In this document: one piece after another, positions 26,826 through 35,210 of the stretch | Layout of the letters: each line of letters opens with the position of its first letter | Position numbering within the stretch: position 1 is the stretch's first letter | Assembly (NCBI GenBank): GCA_031420415.1 | Contig: JANOMT010000012.1 | Span: 1-64,000, forward strand | From: JANYGA01 sp031420415 | GTDB lineage: Bacteria > Vulcanimicrobiota > Vulcanimicrobiia > Vulcanimicrobiales > Vulcanimicrobiaceae | Reading direction: 5' to 3' | DNA: 64,000 nucleotides | The notes under the pieces: generated by a model | Told to the model about the DNA's origin: nothing | Seen by the model: only the letters and a program-made list of their open reading frames with translations | The model's database searches: none | Position numbers and translations under genes: made by a program

Positions 26826-28421
26826 ATGAAGCGCGCGACGGCATTTGTGACGCGGAATGTTCTCTGCGTTTTCCCGCACTACTCGCCTTCGTTCGGAACG
26901 TTCGAGCACGCGTATCCCTTCGTCGGGGTCAAGGCGTTCATGCCGCCGCAAGGCATCCTCGTTATTGCGAATTACATGCCGGAAAACTGGCACGTGCGCT
27001 TCGTCGATGAGAACGTTCATCGCGCCACGGCTGCCGATTTCGCGTGGGCGGACGCCGTCTTCGTGAGTGGGATGCACATTCAAAAACCGCAGATCAACGA
27101 GATCAACCGCCGCGCGCATCTCTACGGCACGGTCACCGTGCTCGGAGGACCATCGGTCTCGGGTTGTCCCGAGTATTATCCCGATTTCGATTACCTTCAT
27201 GTCGGTGAACTCGGCGATGCGACAGACGCCCTCGTCTCGCGCCTCGAAAAGACGACCGCGCGACCGCGCGCGCAAATGCGCTTTGAAACCGTGGAGCGTC
27301 ACCCGCTCGGCGATTTCCCGATTCCCGCTTACGATAAGATCGACGTCTCGCAATATTTTCTCGGCAGCGTGCAATTTTCGAGCGGTTGTCCGTATCGCTG
27401 CGAATTTTGCGATATCCCGGAACTCTACGGTAATAACCCACGCCTCAAGACGCCCGAAAAGATCGTCGCCGAACTCGACGCGATTCTCGCGAATGGCGGC
27501 GAGCGCGCGATCTATTTCGTCGACGACAACTTCGTCGGTAATCGTAGAGCTGCGAAAGAGTTGTTGCCGCATCTCATCGCCTGGCAAAAGCGAAACGGCT
27601 TCGCCGTGCAGCTCGCGTGCGAAGCGACGCTCAATATCGCGAAATCACCCGACTTACTCGCGATGATGCGCGAGGCATATTTCTGCACGATTTTCTGCGG
27701 CATCGAGACGCCCGACCCCGTTGCGCTCAAGGCGATGAATAAGAGTCATAACGATCACATGCCGATCATGGAAGCGATCGGAATCATCCACAGCTTCGGC
27801 ATGGAAGTCGTCTCGGGCATCATCATGGGCCTCGACAGCGATACGGCCGATACCGCGGATAAGATCCTCGAGTTTGTCGAAGTCTCGAACATCCCGTTGC
27901 TCACGATCAACCTTCTGCAGGCGCTGCCACGCACGCCGCTCTACCGGCGCCTCGAAGCCGAAGGCCGACTCGTCGACGAGCCCGGTCGCGAGTCGAACGT
28001 CGATTTTAAAATCCCGTACGACGAGATGGTCGCGATGTGGAGACGCACGTTTACCGCCGCGTATACGCCCGAATCGCTCTACCGACGTTTCGAGTACCAT
28101 ATCGATCACGTCTTTCCAAACCGCATAACGCCGCCCAATAGCAAGCAGCGCGTCAACGCTCGCAACATCCGCACGGCGCTGCGTATTTTCGGGAATCTCC
28201 TCGTGCGCGTTGGTTTACTCGGCGATTACCGCAACGTTTTCTGGCGGATGGCGAAGAAAACGCTAGCGTCCGGAAATGTCGAAGCCATGTTTCACATCGG
28301 CATGGTCAGTCACCATCTCATTACCTTCGCTCGCGAAGCTGCGGCCGGGAGCCGAAGCGCCTCGTTTTACAATCAAGATACACGCGAAGACGAGCGATCG
28401 AAACTCGAGCGCATCGCCTAG
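26826..28421 (+). CDS. hpnP: B12-binding radical SAM protein, HpnP-like hopanoid C-2 methylase
   Basis: This 531-residue protein has an N-terminal cobalamin-binding domain (about 10-150; MPPQGILVIANYMPENWHVR, FVSGMHIQKPQIN, GPSVSGCPEYYPDFDYLHVG), a radical SAM core with CPYRCEFCDIPELYG and VYFVDDNF-like IYFVDDNFVGNRRA, and a C-terminal DUF4070 region. Wording and order match HpnP, which methylates C-2 of hopanoids using SAM and B12. Relatives with other substrates exist in this family, but its place divergent from a hopanoid operon favours HpnP. The 190-bp gap before it must hold promoters for both directions. Confidence 0.8.
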   Translation: MKRATAFVTRNVLCVFPHYSPSFGTFEHAYPFVGVKAFMPPQGILVIANYMPENWHVRFVDENVHRATAADFAWADAVFVSGMHIQKPQINEINRRAHLYGTVTVLGGPSVSGCPEYYPDFDYLHVGELGDATDALVSRLEKTTARPRAQMRFETVERHPLGDFPIPAYDKIDVSQYFLGSVQFSSGCPYRCEFCDIPELYGNNPRLKTPEKIVAELDAILANGGERAIYFVDDNFVGNRRAAKELLPHLIAWQKRNGFAVQLACEATLNIAKSPDLLAMMREAYFCTIFCGIETPDPVALKAMNKSHNDHMPIMEAIGIIHSFGMEVVSGIIMGLDSDTADTADKILEFVEVSNIPLLTINLLQALPRTPLYRRLEAEGRLVDEPGRESNVDFKIPYDEMVAMWRRTFTAAYTPESLYRRFEYHIDHVFPNRITPPNSKQRVNARNIRTALRIFGNLLVRVGLLGDYRNVFWRMAKKTLASGNVEAMFHIGMVSHHLITFAREAAAGSRSASFYNQDTREDERSKLERIA

Positions 28422-28425
28422 CGCC

Positions 28426-28869
28426 TTAAAATTCCCGGTAAGGCAAAAACTTCGAGTCGAGCGTGATGATCGCGCGTTCGCCCTTGCGTTCGACGTGGAT
28501 TTTGAGATCGATCGCGCTCAGGATTCCATCGCCGAAGGTCTCGAACGTCCACTCGCGGATCGCGTCGCCATAAACGTCGACGAGTTCGTGGAGACGATAG
28601 ACCAAGGGATCCGAGTTACGAATCGGCGGCGTCGTCATCGGCGCGAGCGACGATTCATCGATGCCGAGAGCCTCGGCGAGTTTCTTCGCCGTCTCGTTCG
28701 TGAGCGTCGCCTGACCGGAAAGCACGGCGCCGACGTAAATCGGACTCTTGCCGATCGCCTCGGCGAGAGCGTTGAGGCTCAGGCCGCGTTCGCGACGGCG
28801 AGCGCGTAAATCTTCGAGCAGTTCGTCGAGCAAGACGGCCGTCGGCGTCGTCGTAATTTGGGTGTTCAT
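28426..28869 (-). CDS. cynS: Cyanate hydratase (cyanase)
   Basis: Cyanase converts cyanate and bicarbonate to ammonia and CO2. This 147-residue protein has the N-terminal helix-turn-helix-like domain (SLNALAEAIGKSPIYVGAVL) and the C-terminal catalytic domain. The three catalytic residues are in place with the family spacing: Arg92 and Glu95 in VYRLHELV, and Ser118 in GDGILSAID. It ends DSKFLPYREF, as cyanases do. It is convergent with hpnP, 4 bp apart. A decayed ABC ATPase fragment lies upstream, perhaps once a partner. Confidence 0.95.
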   Translation of the reverse strand: MNTQITTTPTAVLLDELLEDLRARRRERGLSLNALAEAIGKSPIYVGAVLSGQATLTNETAKKLAEALGIDESSLAPMTTPPIRNSDPLVYRLHELVDVYGDAIREWTFETFGDGILSAIDLKIHVERKGERAIITLDSKFLPYREF

Positions 28870-28948
28870 CAGATTCCGTTTCTTGCGCGGGGTGCGGCGT
28901 TCCGGCTGCGTGCGGTCGTATCACCCGGTCCGCGCATCATCGTGCAAC

Positions 28949-29008
28949 GTTCCCAAAGATCCAGCGCTCCGAGCGGTTCGTCGAGCAACAAGACGCGGGA
29001 CGGACCGT
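28949..29008 (-). pseudogene. Remnant of an ABC transporter ATPase
   Basis: The minus strand reads GPSRVLLLDEPLGALDLWER, an exact Walker B and D-loop of import-type ATPases of the PotA/CysA/NrtD group. No Walker A or signature is encoded nearby, and the frame lasts only about 66 residues. It is a fragment left by deletion within the 232-bp gap between cynS and the recombinase gene. Confidence 0.65.
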
Positions 29009-29101
29009 GCGCATCGGCTACGTTATCGTAATCGCAGAAGGAGGCACGGGCATTGTACAAGTACCGCACGCATCGATCGAACGCTTAACAAGATGTCGAC
29101 G

Positions 29102-30070
29102 CTACCGATCGTCGCGTTTATCGCGTGGGTGCGCGCTATCGTACGTCTTGCGCATATGTTCGACGGAGACGTTCGTGTAGATCTGCGTCGTCGCGAGACT
29201 CTCGTGACCAAGTAATTCTTTGATCGTCATGAGATCGGCGCCGTTTTCGAGGAGATGCGTCGCGAAGGAATGTCGCAAGACGTGCGGTGAGGCGTGAAGT
29301 CGAATCCCGCTGAGCCTTTCGAAATTTTTCACGATCTCCCAAATCGCACGAGCGCCAAGTCGCGTGCCGCGCCTACCCACGAAAAACGCGTCATCGGATG
29401 TTTGTGGCCGATGGCCGAGATATTTTTCCATCGCGTCGGCAGCGGACTCGTTCATGAGTACCGTCCGCTGTTTGTTGCCCTTGCCAATGACGCGCATCAT
29501 GCGCCGCTTGGTATCGACGTCGTAGACGTTGAGGCTCGCGACCTCGGCGCGCCGGATTCCACTCGCGTAGAGAACCTCCATGATCGCGCGATCGCGGAAA
29601 CGTTGGAACTCGGTTTGACCCGCCGGCTGCGGCGCGCCGATCAACCGGCTCACCTCGTCTTCATTCAGGACGACCGGCAAACGCTTGGGGAGCTTCGGCG
29701 CGTCGACGCCGACCGTCGGATCGTCCTCTCGACGCCCCTCGACGACGAGATAGCGAAAATACCGTCGGAGCGCTACGAGTTTTCGCCGGATCGCCGCGGG
29801 TTGGTAGCGCAGTTCGCTTGCGAGCTGCAGCACGAACGCTTTGATGTCCGCGCGCTGAGCCCCGACCACATCCCGGCCGAGAAATTTCGCGAAGAATTCG
29901 ATATCGCGCGCGTACGCCTCGCACGTCCTCGCGCCGCGCCCCGCAGCGAAATGCAATTCGGTCACAAACGCGCGAACGATCGGATCTTCGGGCAGATAGA
30001 GCGTTTGATCCCGCGTCGCCCGGCCGCGCCGTTCGGGTGGTTTTGCCGCCATCTCTCCGAGCTTCTCCAC
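29102..30070 (-). CDS. xerC: Tyrosine recombinase XerC/XerD-like
   Basis: This protein of about 322 residues has an N-terminal SAM-like DNA-binding domain (TCEAYARDIEFFAKFLG) and a C-terminal catalytic domain. Catalytic residues visible are Arg in YASGIRRAEVASL, Lys in GKGNKQRTV, the HxxR of SPHVLRHSFATHLLENGADL, the late His in LLGHESLATTQIYTN and the Tyr of that same stretch. It resembles housekeeping Xer recombinases that resolve chromosome dimers at dif. It starts at GTG 30070 or ATG 30052; neither has a decisive ribosome site. No phage genes or att sites flank it, which favours a Xer role over an integrase. Confidence 0.85.
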   Translation of the reverse strand: MEKLGEMAAKPPERRGRATRDQTLYLPEDPIVRAFVTELHFAAGRGARTCEAYARDIEFFAKFLGRDVVGAQRADIKAFVLQLASELRYQPAAIRRKLVALRRYFRYLVVEGRREDDPTVGVDAPKLPKRLPVVLNEDEVSRLIGAPQPAGQTEFQRFRDRAIMEVLYASGIRRAEVASLNVYDVDTKRRMMRVIGKGNKQRTVLMNESAADAMEKYLGHRPQTSDDAFFVGRRGTRLGARAIWEIVKNFERLSGIRLHASPHVLRHSFATHLLENGADLMTIKELLGHESLATTQIYTNVSVEHMRKTYDSAHPRDKRDDR

Positions 30071-30157
30071 CGGCTTTCAACATCCTAGAATCATAGTTTC
30101 ATGATGTAGAAGTTGCGCACAGGTTTGGCAGATGAATCCGCCCGATTCGCCGATCGA

Positions 30158-30820
30158 TTACGCGGACTTCGGCGGCCGATCTTTGGCGGTCGTTCCGTAA
30201 TCGCGGCCAGCGAGCGTCGTATCGAGGCTGGGACCAAACGCTTTTGCAACGATCCGCCGCGAGGCGGATGCGATCGGCTCGAGGCGAGCGACGTACCGCA
30301 TCCAAGCGAGGCCCAAGAGTTGTGCGCCGATGAGACTGGCGCGTAATTTAGGCATCCCGCGCGTGGCGTCGATGCGCGCGATTGCGGGCGCGATGAAATC
30401 TCGTTCGAGAAGCGCGTCGATCGCGGCTGCGGCGCTCGAATCGGATGCCGACGCGCGCAGTAAGGCCGGTAACGTGTCGCCTTCGGCTGCGATATCCCAG
30501 CGCTCGAGAAACACGCGAACGAGCGCTTCGCCCGATGGCAAATCGCCCTTCGGTGGTACCACATTCCGGAATTGCGCGATTTCGGAAAGTTCGATTGCGG
30601 CCTCGAAGAGCGCGCGTTTCGTTCCGAAGTAATGGTGTATCAGCGCGGCATCAACACCGGCGGTCGAGGCGATTTCTCGCATCGTTACACCGCCATATCC
30701 GCGCTCGGCGAAGGCGCGCGCGGCAGCTCGTTTGATCGCAAGCGCCGTCACGGGAACTCCCGGACGACGCCCACGCTTGCTCTTCTTAACGCTCGATTTG
30801 GGCACGGCTACTAAATTCAT
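30158..30820 (-). CDS. TetR-family transcriptional regulator
   Basis: This 220-residue protein has a basic N-terminal tail (KKSKRGRRPG), then the TetR helix-turn-helix: AIKRAAARAFAERGYGGVTMREIASTAGVDAALIHHYFGTKRALFEAAI. The C-terminal ligand domain (about 85-210) is helical; its ligand is unknown. The start codon ATG at 30820 lies inside the palindromic operator described at 30814-30837, so autorepression is likely. The same operator lies in front of the secreted-protein gene at 30858-31268. Confidence 0.9.
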   Translation of the reverse strand: MNLVAVPKSSVKKSKRGRRPGVPVTALAIKRAAARAFAERGYGGVTMREIASTAGVDAALIHHYFGTKRALFEAAIELSEIAQFRNVVPPKGDLPSGEALVRVFLERWDIAAEGDTLPALLRASASDSSAAAAIDALLERDFIAPAIARIDATRGMPKLRASLIGAQLLGLAWMRYVARLEPIASASRRIVAKAFGPSLDTTLAGRDYGTTAKDRPPKSA

Positions 30821-30837
30821 CAGCGGATGAATTCATC
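30814..30837. promoter_or_regulatory. Palindromic operator at the tetR start
   Basis: AATTCATC at 30814-30821 and GATGAATT at 30826-30833 form a perfect 8-bp inverted repeat around AGCG. The second half overlaps a perfect 12-bp palindrome, GATGAATTCATC (30826-30837). The tetR start codon lies within the left half. The same 8-bp arms with the same 4-bp spacing recur at 31383-31402. Confidence 0.75.
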
Positions 30838-30857
30838 CCATCGAGGGCGTGAATCGC

Positions 30858-31268
30858 CTACATCACGATATTCGCGCAGGCGACATACGTGGCGACGTCC
30901 TTCGTTGATTTATGGACGTTGACGGCATAGGGCTGGCCTGTAACCAAGGCGATCGTCGCGCCCGGAATCGTCGATTGCGATTGGCCGTCAGCGATCGTCG
31001 TTAGCGGGTAGGCGGGCTTGGCATCGAGCTTCGCACAGGTGCCCTTATGAATGTGGGCCGGTTGTGCCAGCGTCATTTCGTTGACGCGAACGTGCACGAT
31101 GAGGCCGAGCGGACCGTCGAGCATCGTCACCGTTCCGGTCTCACCGGAGGCATTTTGTGCGACGAGGTGGACTTGCAAAGGCTTCGCTGCGGAGGCGGGC
31201 GCGATTGCGGCACTCGCAGTTATGCCGAGCGCGCAGGCGAACGCCAGGGCCGATATCGGGATCTTCAT
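30858..31268 (-). CDS. Small secreted CHRD-like protein
   Basis: This 136-residue protein has a clear signal peptide (MKIPISALAFACALGITASA..., cleavage near ASA-AKP). The mature part is beta-rich, with GLIVHVRVNEMTLAQPAHIH, a Cys in KGTCAKLDAKPAYPL, a Thr/Ser-rich middle and VNVHKSTKDVATYVACAN. His and Cys placement resembles CHRD or Cu/Zn superoxide dismutase-like folds, and the two Cys may form a disulphide. Its function is unknown. The operator at 31382-31410 lies 115 bp upstream, so the neighbouring TetR protein probably controls it. Confidence 0.7.
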   Translation of the reverse strand: MKIPISALAFACALGITASAAIAPASAAKPLQVHLVAQNASGETGTVTMLDGPLGLIVHVRVNEMTLAQPAHIHKGTCAKLDAKPAYPLTTIADGQSQSTIPGATIALVTGQPYAVNVHKSTKDVATYVACANIVM

Positions 31269-31605
31269 CGATGCTCATTTCTAGAATACAAGTTGGATGG
31301 CGGCTTAGACCAATCTCTCTTCTTCTAAGAATCGGAGCGTGGGCAAACGGTTCCTTTCTTCGCAAATTCGCGTTTGCCATAGAATTCATCGTGTGATGAA
31401 TTCATGAATTAAAGCGTAAAGATTGAGAAATCGGTACCATTCGGCTCGCGAAGGATCTCGAGAACACGGCAAAGAGACCGTCGTAATTTAGTGACGGATC
31501 TCTCGTTCGACTACTTCACGGGACGCGCGGGCCGGTTGCAGGCGCGACGCAAACCGATGCGACCGTTACGAACGGTGCGCTAGGACCGCTTTCGCGGAAG
31601 AGCAC
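31269..31605. other. 337-bp intergenic region with the second TetR-type operator
   Basis: The part near 31268 is the upstream region of the secreted-protein gene and holds the operator at 31382-31410. On plus, about 31523-31640 reads as GALGPLSRKSTYETYVTFTL, which looks protein-like, but it has no start and runs into the antisense of the next gene. It may be a remnant. I see no RNA gene. Confidence 0.5.
31382..31410. promoter_or_regulatory. Palindromic operator upstream of the secreted-protein gene
   Basis: GAATTCATC at 31382-31390 and GATGAATTC at 31395-31403 form a perfect 9-bp inverted repeat around GTGT. The right arm runs into a second perfect palindrome, AATTCATGAATT (31399-31410). It has the same arms and spacing as the site at the tetR start, so both are likely bound by that regulator. 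Confidence 0.72.
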
Positions 31606-32025
31606 CTACGAAACGTATGTTACGTTTACGCTGAACCCGGCTGCCTCCGCACGCGCGAGCACGGCGAGCACATTTTCGATTTCATCATCGATGAGCGAGA
31701 TCTCGCGCGCGGTAATGCCGACGGGTTGCGCGTTCTCCCAGAGAACGCGGCGCGCGGTTTCGAGGGCGTTCCGCAAACGTTCGGGCGTCGCTTCCAAGAC
31801 GGGCCAGTCTTCGTACGTCGCCGCGGGCACGACCCGCCAGCCGTTTCCCGAGTATTCATCTTCGTCGACGAACGCGTTGGGGATGGCGCTCAAGACATCG
31901 ATCGCCGCCGCATCGGCGGGGCGAAGCGTGAGCCCGACATCCGAGAGCCGCACGATATAGCGGAAGAACGCGGTGCTCCCGACGCTATACGCTCCCGCCG
32001 GAGACCCCACGTTGACATGAACCAT
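31606..32025 (-). CDS. Uncharacterised protein downstream of the thr genes
   Basis: I do not recognise this protein of about 139 residues. It begins MVHVNVGSPAGAYSVGSTAFF with ATG at 32025; an ATG 30 bp further upstream would overlap the preceding gene's end. It has mixed alpha and beta character with an acidic patch (FVDEDEYSGNGWRV) and a C-terminal helix of Glu/Ala/Leu. There is no signal peptide and no membrane segment. It follows the 69-residue gene closely in the thrC-thrB operon. Confidence 0.55.
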   Translation of the reverse strand: MVHVNVGSPAGAYSVGSTAFFRYIVRLSDVGLTLRPADAAAIDVLSAIPNAFVDEDEYSGNGWRVVPAATYEDWPVLEATPERLRNALETARRVLWENAQPVGITAREISLIDDEIENVLAVLARAEAAGFSVNVTYVS

Positions 32026-32056
32026 TCGCTTGCGAACTTTCGAGTGCCGATGCACC

Positions 32057-32266
32057 CTACCTTTCCACGATCTCCAGGATGTCGGAGATCGCGACGACGA
32101 CGAGCGTCTCCGGCGGCGTGTCGAGGGCGAACATGACCATCATCGCCGCTTCCGGAATCGATCCCTGGGCGACGTGACCAGTCAGCTCGCCATTCGGCGT
32201 GCGGAGCGTGACCTGGCGCGCCTCGAGCGCGCGGAGTTGGGCGACGGAGATCGGGTCTGCGTTCAA
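32057..32266 (-). CDS. Small uncharacterised protein downstream of thrB
   Basis: This 69-residue protein starts MNADPISVAQLRALEARQV, then has short beta-like runs (VTLRTPNGELTGHV, MMVMFALDTPPETLVVVAI) and ends SDILEIVER. It looks like a small Sm-like or barrel fold, but I cannot place it in a family. It begins 21 bp after the thrB stop and is followed by the 139-residue gene, so it is likely co-transcribed with threonine synthesis. Confidence 0.55.
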   Translation of the reverse strand: MNADPISVAQLRALEARQVTLRTPNGELTGHVAQGSIPEAAMMVMFALDTPPETLVVVAISDILEIVER

Positions 32267-32287
32267 CGAATTCTCATCCTACGGCGA

Positions 32288-33211
32288 TTATCCGGGCGTG
32301 CTAGCCGGGGCGAGTTGTTCGACGTACGCGCCCCGCGTCGCGATGCCCAAATGGAAGACGTCGCTATCGATGCCTTCGCGCGCGAAGGCAGCCGTCATCG
32401 CTTTCCCAATCGCTTCCGATTCACCCGAAACGAACGCGATGACGCTCGGACCGGCCCCGGAGAGCGCGATTGCGAGTAAACCCGGCATCGTGAAGCCGAG
32501 CATCTCGGAAAATCCGGGAACGAGCGGCGCGCGATACGGTTGGTGAATACGATCGCCAACCGCAATGCGCAGCGCGTGGAGATCCCCCGTCGCGAGTGAC
32601 GCCGCGAGCAGAGCGACACGTTGCAGATTGAAGACGACATCGCGACGTTCGTACGTTGCGGGCAAGAGCGCGCGCGCGGCCGCAGTCGGCAAGACGATCC
32701 GCGGCGTAACCACGACGGCCGCGAGCCCGGCCGGCGGATCGAAGCGCAGATACGCGGGGTCTTCTCCTTCCGGCATCGCCGCAACGACGACGCCCCCGAG
32801 CAACGCCGGAAGCGCGTTATCGGGATGGCCCTCAAGTTCGGCTGCATAACGCGCGAGCGTGCGTTCCGAGGGGCTCTCGGCTGCGAGCTCGGCGCCGATC
32901 ACGATGCCGAGCACGGCACCGGCCGCGCTCGCGCCCAAACCTTTGCCGAGCGGAATATCATTCGCGATCTGTACGGAGACGTTGGGCCTCACGCCACCGA
33001 GCACGCGATCCATGCCGCGGATGATCTCGTTTTCGAATCCCGCATTGGTCGGCACGTACGTGCCGGCTTTGAACGAGATCGAAAATTCGACGGCGGATTG
33101 AATCGTCGCGCGACTCCACAGATCGAGTGCGAGCCCGATGGCATCGAAGCCCGGTCCGAGATTGGCACTCGTTGCGGGCACGCAGACGCGAAAGGGTGGT
33201 TTACTCGACAC
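32288..33211 (-). CDS. thrB: Homoserine kinase
   Basis: ThrB phosphorylates homoserine on the route to threonine. This 307-residue GHMP kinase opens VPATSANLGPGFDAIGLALDL and has the ATP-binding loop IPLGKGLGASAAGAV. LEGHPDNALPALLGGVV and the C-terminal ALSGAGPSVIAFV are also typical. The GTG start at 33211 overlaps the end of thrC by 11 bp, giving thrC-thrB order on minus. The aspartate-pathway genes upstream of homoserine are not in the window. Confidence 0.96.
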   Translation of the reverse strand: MSSKPPFRVCVPATSANLGPGFDAIGLALDLWSRATIQSAVEFSISFKAGTYVPTNAGFENEIIRGMDRVLGGVRPNVSVQIANDIPLGKGLGASAAGAVLGIVIGAELAAESPSERTLARYAAELEGHPDNALPALLGGVVVAAMPEGEDPAYLRFDPPAGLAAVVVTPRIVLPTAAARALLPATYERRDVVFNLQRVALLAASLATGDLHALRIAVGDRIHQPYRAPLVPGFSEMLGFTMPGLLAIALSGAGPSVIAFVSGESEAIGKAMTAAFAREGIDSDVFHLGIATRGAYVEQLAPASTPG

Positions 33212-34463
33212 GGACGGCCGTCACTTCAGCGATGAGATCGCGCAAGAGCGCATCGGTCGGCGTTTGTCGGATACGATTGGCGAAGGGAGCAGCCGATTCG
33301 TGGTACGTCGTCGCATACGCGCCATCTTTGAGGACGTGTCCCGTCAGCACGAGCACCGCATCTTCGTCGCGCCCAATAATGCCGCGATCGCGCAGGATCC
33401 GTAGACCTGCGAGCGATGCGGCGGAAGCGGGCTCGCAACCGATGCCGTCGCGACCGATAACGGCGCGGGCATCGGCGATTTCATCATCGCTCACGTCGAT
33501 GACGGTGCCGTGCGACGCGCGCACTTCCGCGAGCGCTTTTCGCCACGATGCGGGCGCGCCGATTTTGATGGCGGTTGCCGTCGTACGTGCGTGAACGGGC
33601 ACCATCTCGCCACCATCGCGAAAAAGTTTCGCGAAGGGTGCCGCTCCCGCAGCTTGCACGACGGCGATGCGCGGGAGGCGGTCGATGAGTCCGAGCGCGA
33701 GCGCCTCACGAAACCCTTTCCCGAACGCGCTCGTATTGCCGAGATTGCCGCCGGGTAAGACGAGCCAATCGGGAACGCGCCAACCGCGGGCCTGTAAGAG
33801 TGCGAAAGCCGCACATTTTTGGCCCTCGATACGATAGGGGTTCACGCTATTGACGATCGCGATGCGCGTTGGATCGAGACCGCGCACCACTTCGAGCGCA
33901 CGATCGAAATCGCCGTCGATCGCGGCAACGGTCGCACCGTAGTCGAGCGTCTGCGCGACCTTCGATGCGCTGATGCCGACTGCGGGAACCAGCACGAGGC
34001 CCGCAATGCCCGCACGCGCGCAATACGCCGACATGGCGGCTGCGGTATTGCCCGTACTCGCGCAGATCGCAACGCGCGCGCCCGACGATTTGGCGTGCGA
34101 GATTGCGGCGGTCATGCCGGCATCTTTGAACGAAGCGGTCGGATTCATGCCGAGATGCACGTACGATGCGTTCGTTGCATCCGCGTAGCTGCCGCCGAGG
34201 CACGCGCCATAAACGGGAAGCGCGTTCTCGCGCAACGTCACGACCTGTTCGCGAGCGATGTCCGGCAAGAGTTCGCGAAAGCGCCACACCCCGCTCGTAT
34301 CGAGCGGGTCGTTGGAGAGACGACGCTCGTCGAAGGTCGCACGGAGAGCGCGGCCATCGAAGCGCTCGGGATCGATCGTGAATGCGAGTAAGCCGTTACA
34401 CGATGAGCAAAAGATTTGCCCGCTCGTAGCTACGGCGCCGCACTCGCTACAGGCGAGGTGCAT
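33201..34463 (-). CDS. thrC: Threonine synthase
   Basis: ThrC turns O-phosphohomoserine into threonine with PLP. From ATG 34463 it has 420 residues. It starts with a zinc-ribbon-like pair of CxxC motifs (CSECG and CSSCN). The PLP lysine is in NPTASFKDAGM, with ASTGNTAAAMSAYCARAG and the phosphate-binding PGGNLGNTSAFGKG. The frame is open a further 31 codons upstream, but that stretch does not look conserved. The gene leads the thr operon. Confidence 0.95.
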   Translation of the reverse strand: MHLACSECGAVATSGQIFCSSCNGLLAFTIDPERFDGRALRATFDERRLSNDPLDTSGVWRFRELLPDIAREQVVTLRENALPVYGACLGGSYADATNASYVHLGMNPTASFKDAGMTAAISHAKSSGARVAICASTGNTAAAMSAYCARAGIAGLVLVPAVGISASKVAQTLDYGATVAAIDGDFDRALEVVRGLDPTRIAIVNSVNPYRIEGQKCAAFALLQARGWRVPDWLVLPGGNLGNTSAFGKGFREALALGLIDRLPRIAVVQAAGAAPFAKLFRDGGEMVPVHARTTATAIKIGAPASWRKALAEVRASHGTVIDVSDDEIADARAVIGRDGIGCEPASAASLAGLRILRDRGIIGRDEDAVLVLTGHVLKDGAYATTYHESAAPFANRIRQTPTDALLRDLIAEVTAVRVE

Positions 34464-34730
34464 CGCGGTAACGTTCCGCTCGTGGACGAATTGCGCCTCG
34501 CATCGTCCCGTCGGTGCGTTTCGCGGAACGAAATACTCGCGAACTCGCGATGGCATTACCGTGCCTTTTTGTCGTCTACCGGAATCTCAAAAAGGCTCGC
34601 GTCGGCGGTGCCGAGCGCCTTTATATTGCCCTCGCGGCGGCATCATCTCGGTGACGGTTTCGGGATGACGCACGGATTTGGGCAACGGGCAATACGCATG
34701 CGCGATCGGGTAATCGGAAAAAAACGCGGT

Positions 34731-35210
34731 TTACGCGACGCCCGCCATCCCCGACTGTTTCGCGGGAGCGAGCACCTTCGTCGTCGAGGTCATCGACGTC
34801 ACGGCGGTGCCGGGCATCACGCGGGGCGCTTTCGAGGGCATGCAGCAATAGGTCATTTTAGTGAGATCGAGCGCGATGCGTTGGTGCTGCGCGCATTTGA
34901 GAATCGTCGCGGTGTCGTTCTGCACGGCGTAAATTCGTTCGTAACCATTGTAATACGCGTTGCGGAGTAAGGTTCCGTTCGTGAAACGTGCGAAGCCGGC
35001 TAACATTCCCTCGAACATGCCACCACCCATCCGACTCGCCATCGCATCGCCCGCGTCGGCCGCGGCATTTGCCGATCGACGGTGGCGTGCCGCTGACGAT
35101 GACTTTGACGATTTCGTCGTACGCGATGTTGGGATTGGCGGCCCCGGCATCGCCTTGGCAAGCGACTACGGGGCGAGCGTGCTGCAGAAAGCGAGACGAC
35201 GCATGCGCAT
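34731..35210 (-). pseudogene. Frameshifted lipoprotein-like gene
   Basis: Three pieces in two frames read as one protein. ATG at 35210 gives a signal peptide start MRMRRLAFCSTLAP that hits a stop at once. One base shift gives RPVVACQGDAGAANPNIAYDEIVKVIVSG, where VVAC is a lipobox. A second shift near 35085 restores the first frame: MGGGMFEGMLAGFARFTNGT, LLRNAYYNGYERIYAVQNDT and LTKMTYCCMPSK. Either the gene is dead or the assembly has two indels here. Its family is unknown. It is divergent from the Yip1-type gene at 35376. The 267 bp between it and thrC (34464-34730) hold nothing I can support. Confidence 0.6.

Noticed and set aside
31611..31627. Inverted repeat AAACGTA-TGT-TACGTTT at the end of the thr operon
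   Set aside because: The stem is short and AT-rich with no T-run, and it overlaps coding sequence, so a terminator call is not supported.
31523..31640. Protein-like reading (GALGPLSRKSTYETYVTFTL) on plus
   Set aside because: There is no start codon, its upstream piece is in another frame, and it soon becomes antisense of the next gene; at best it is a remnant.
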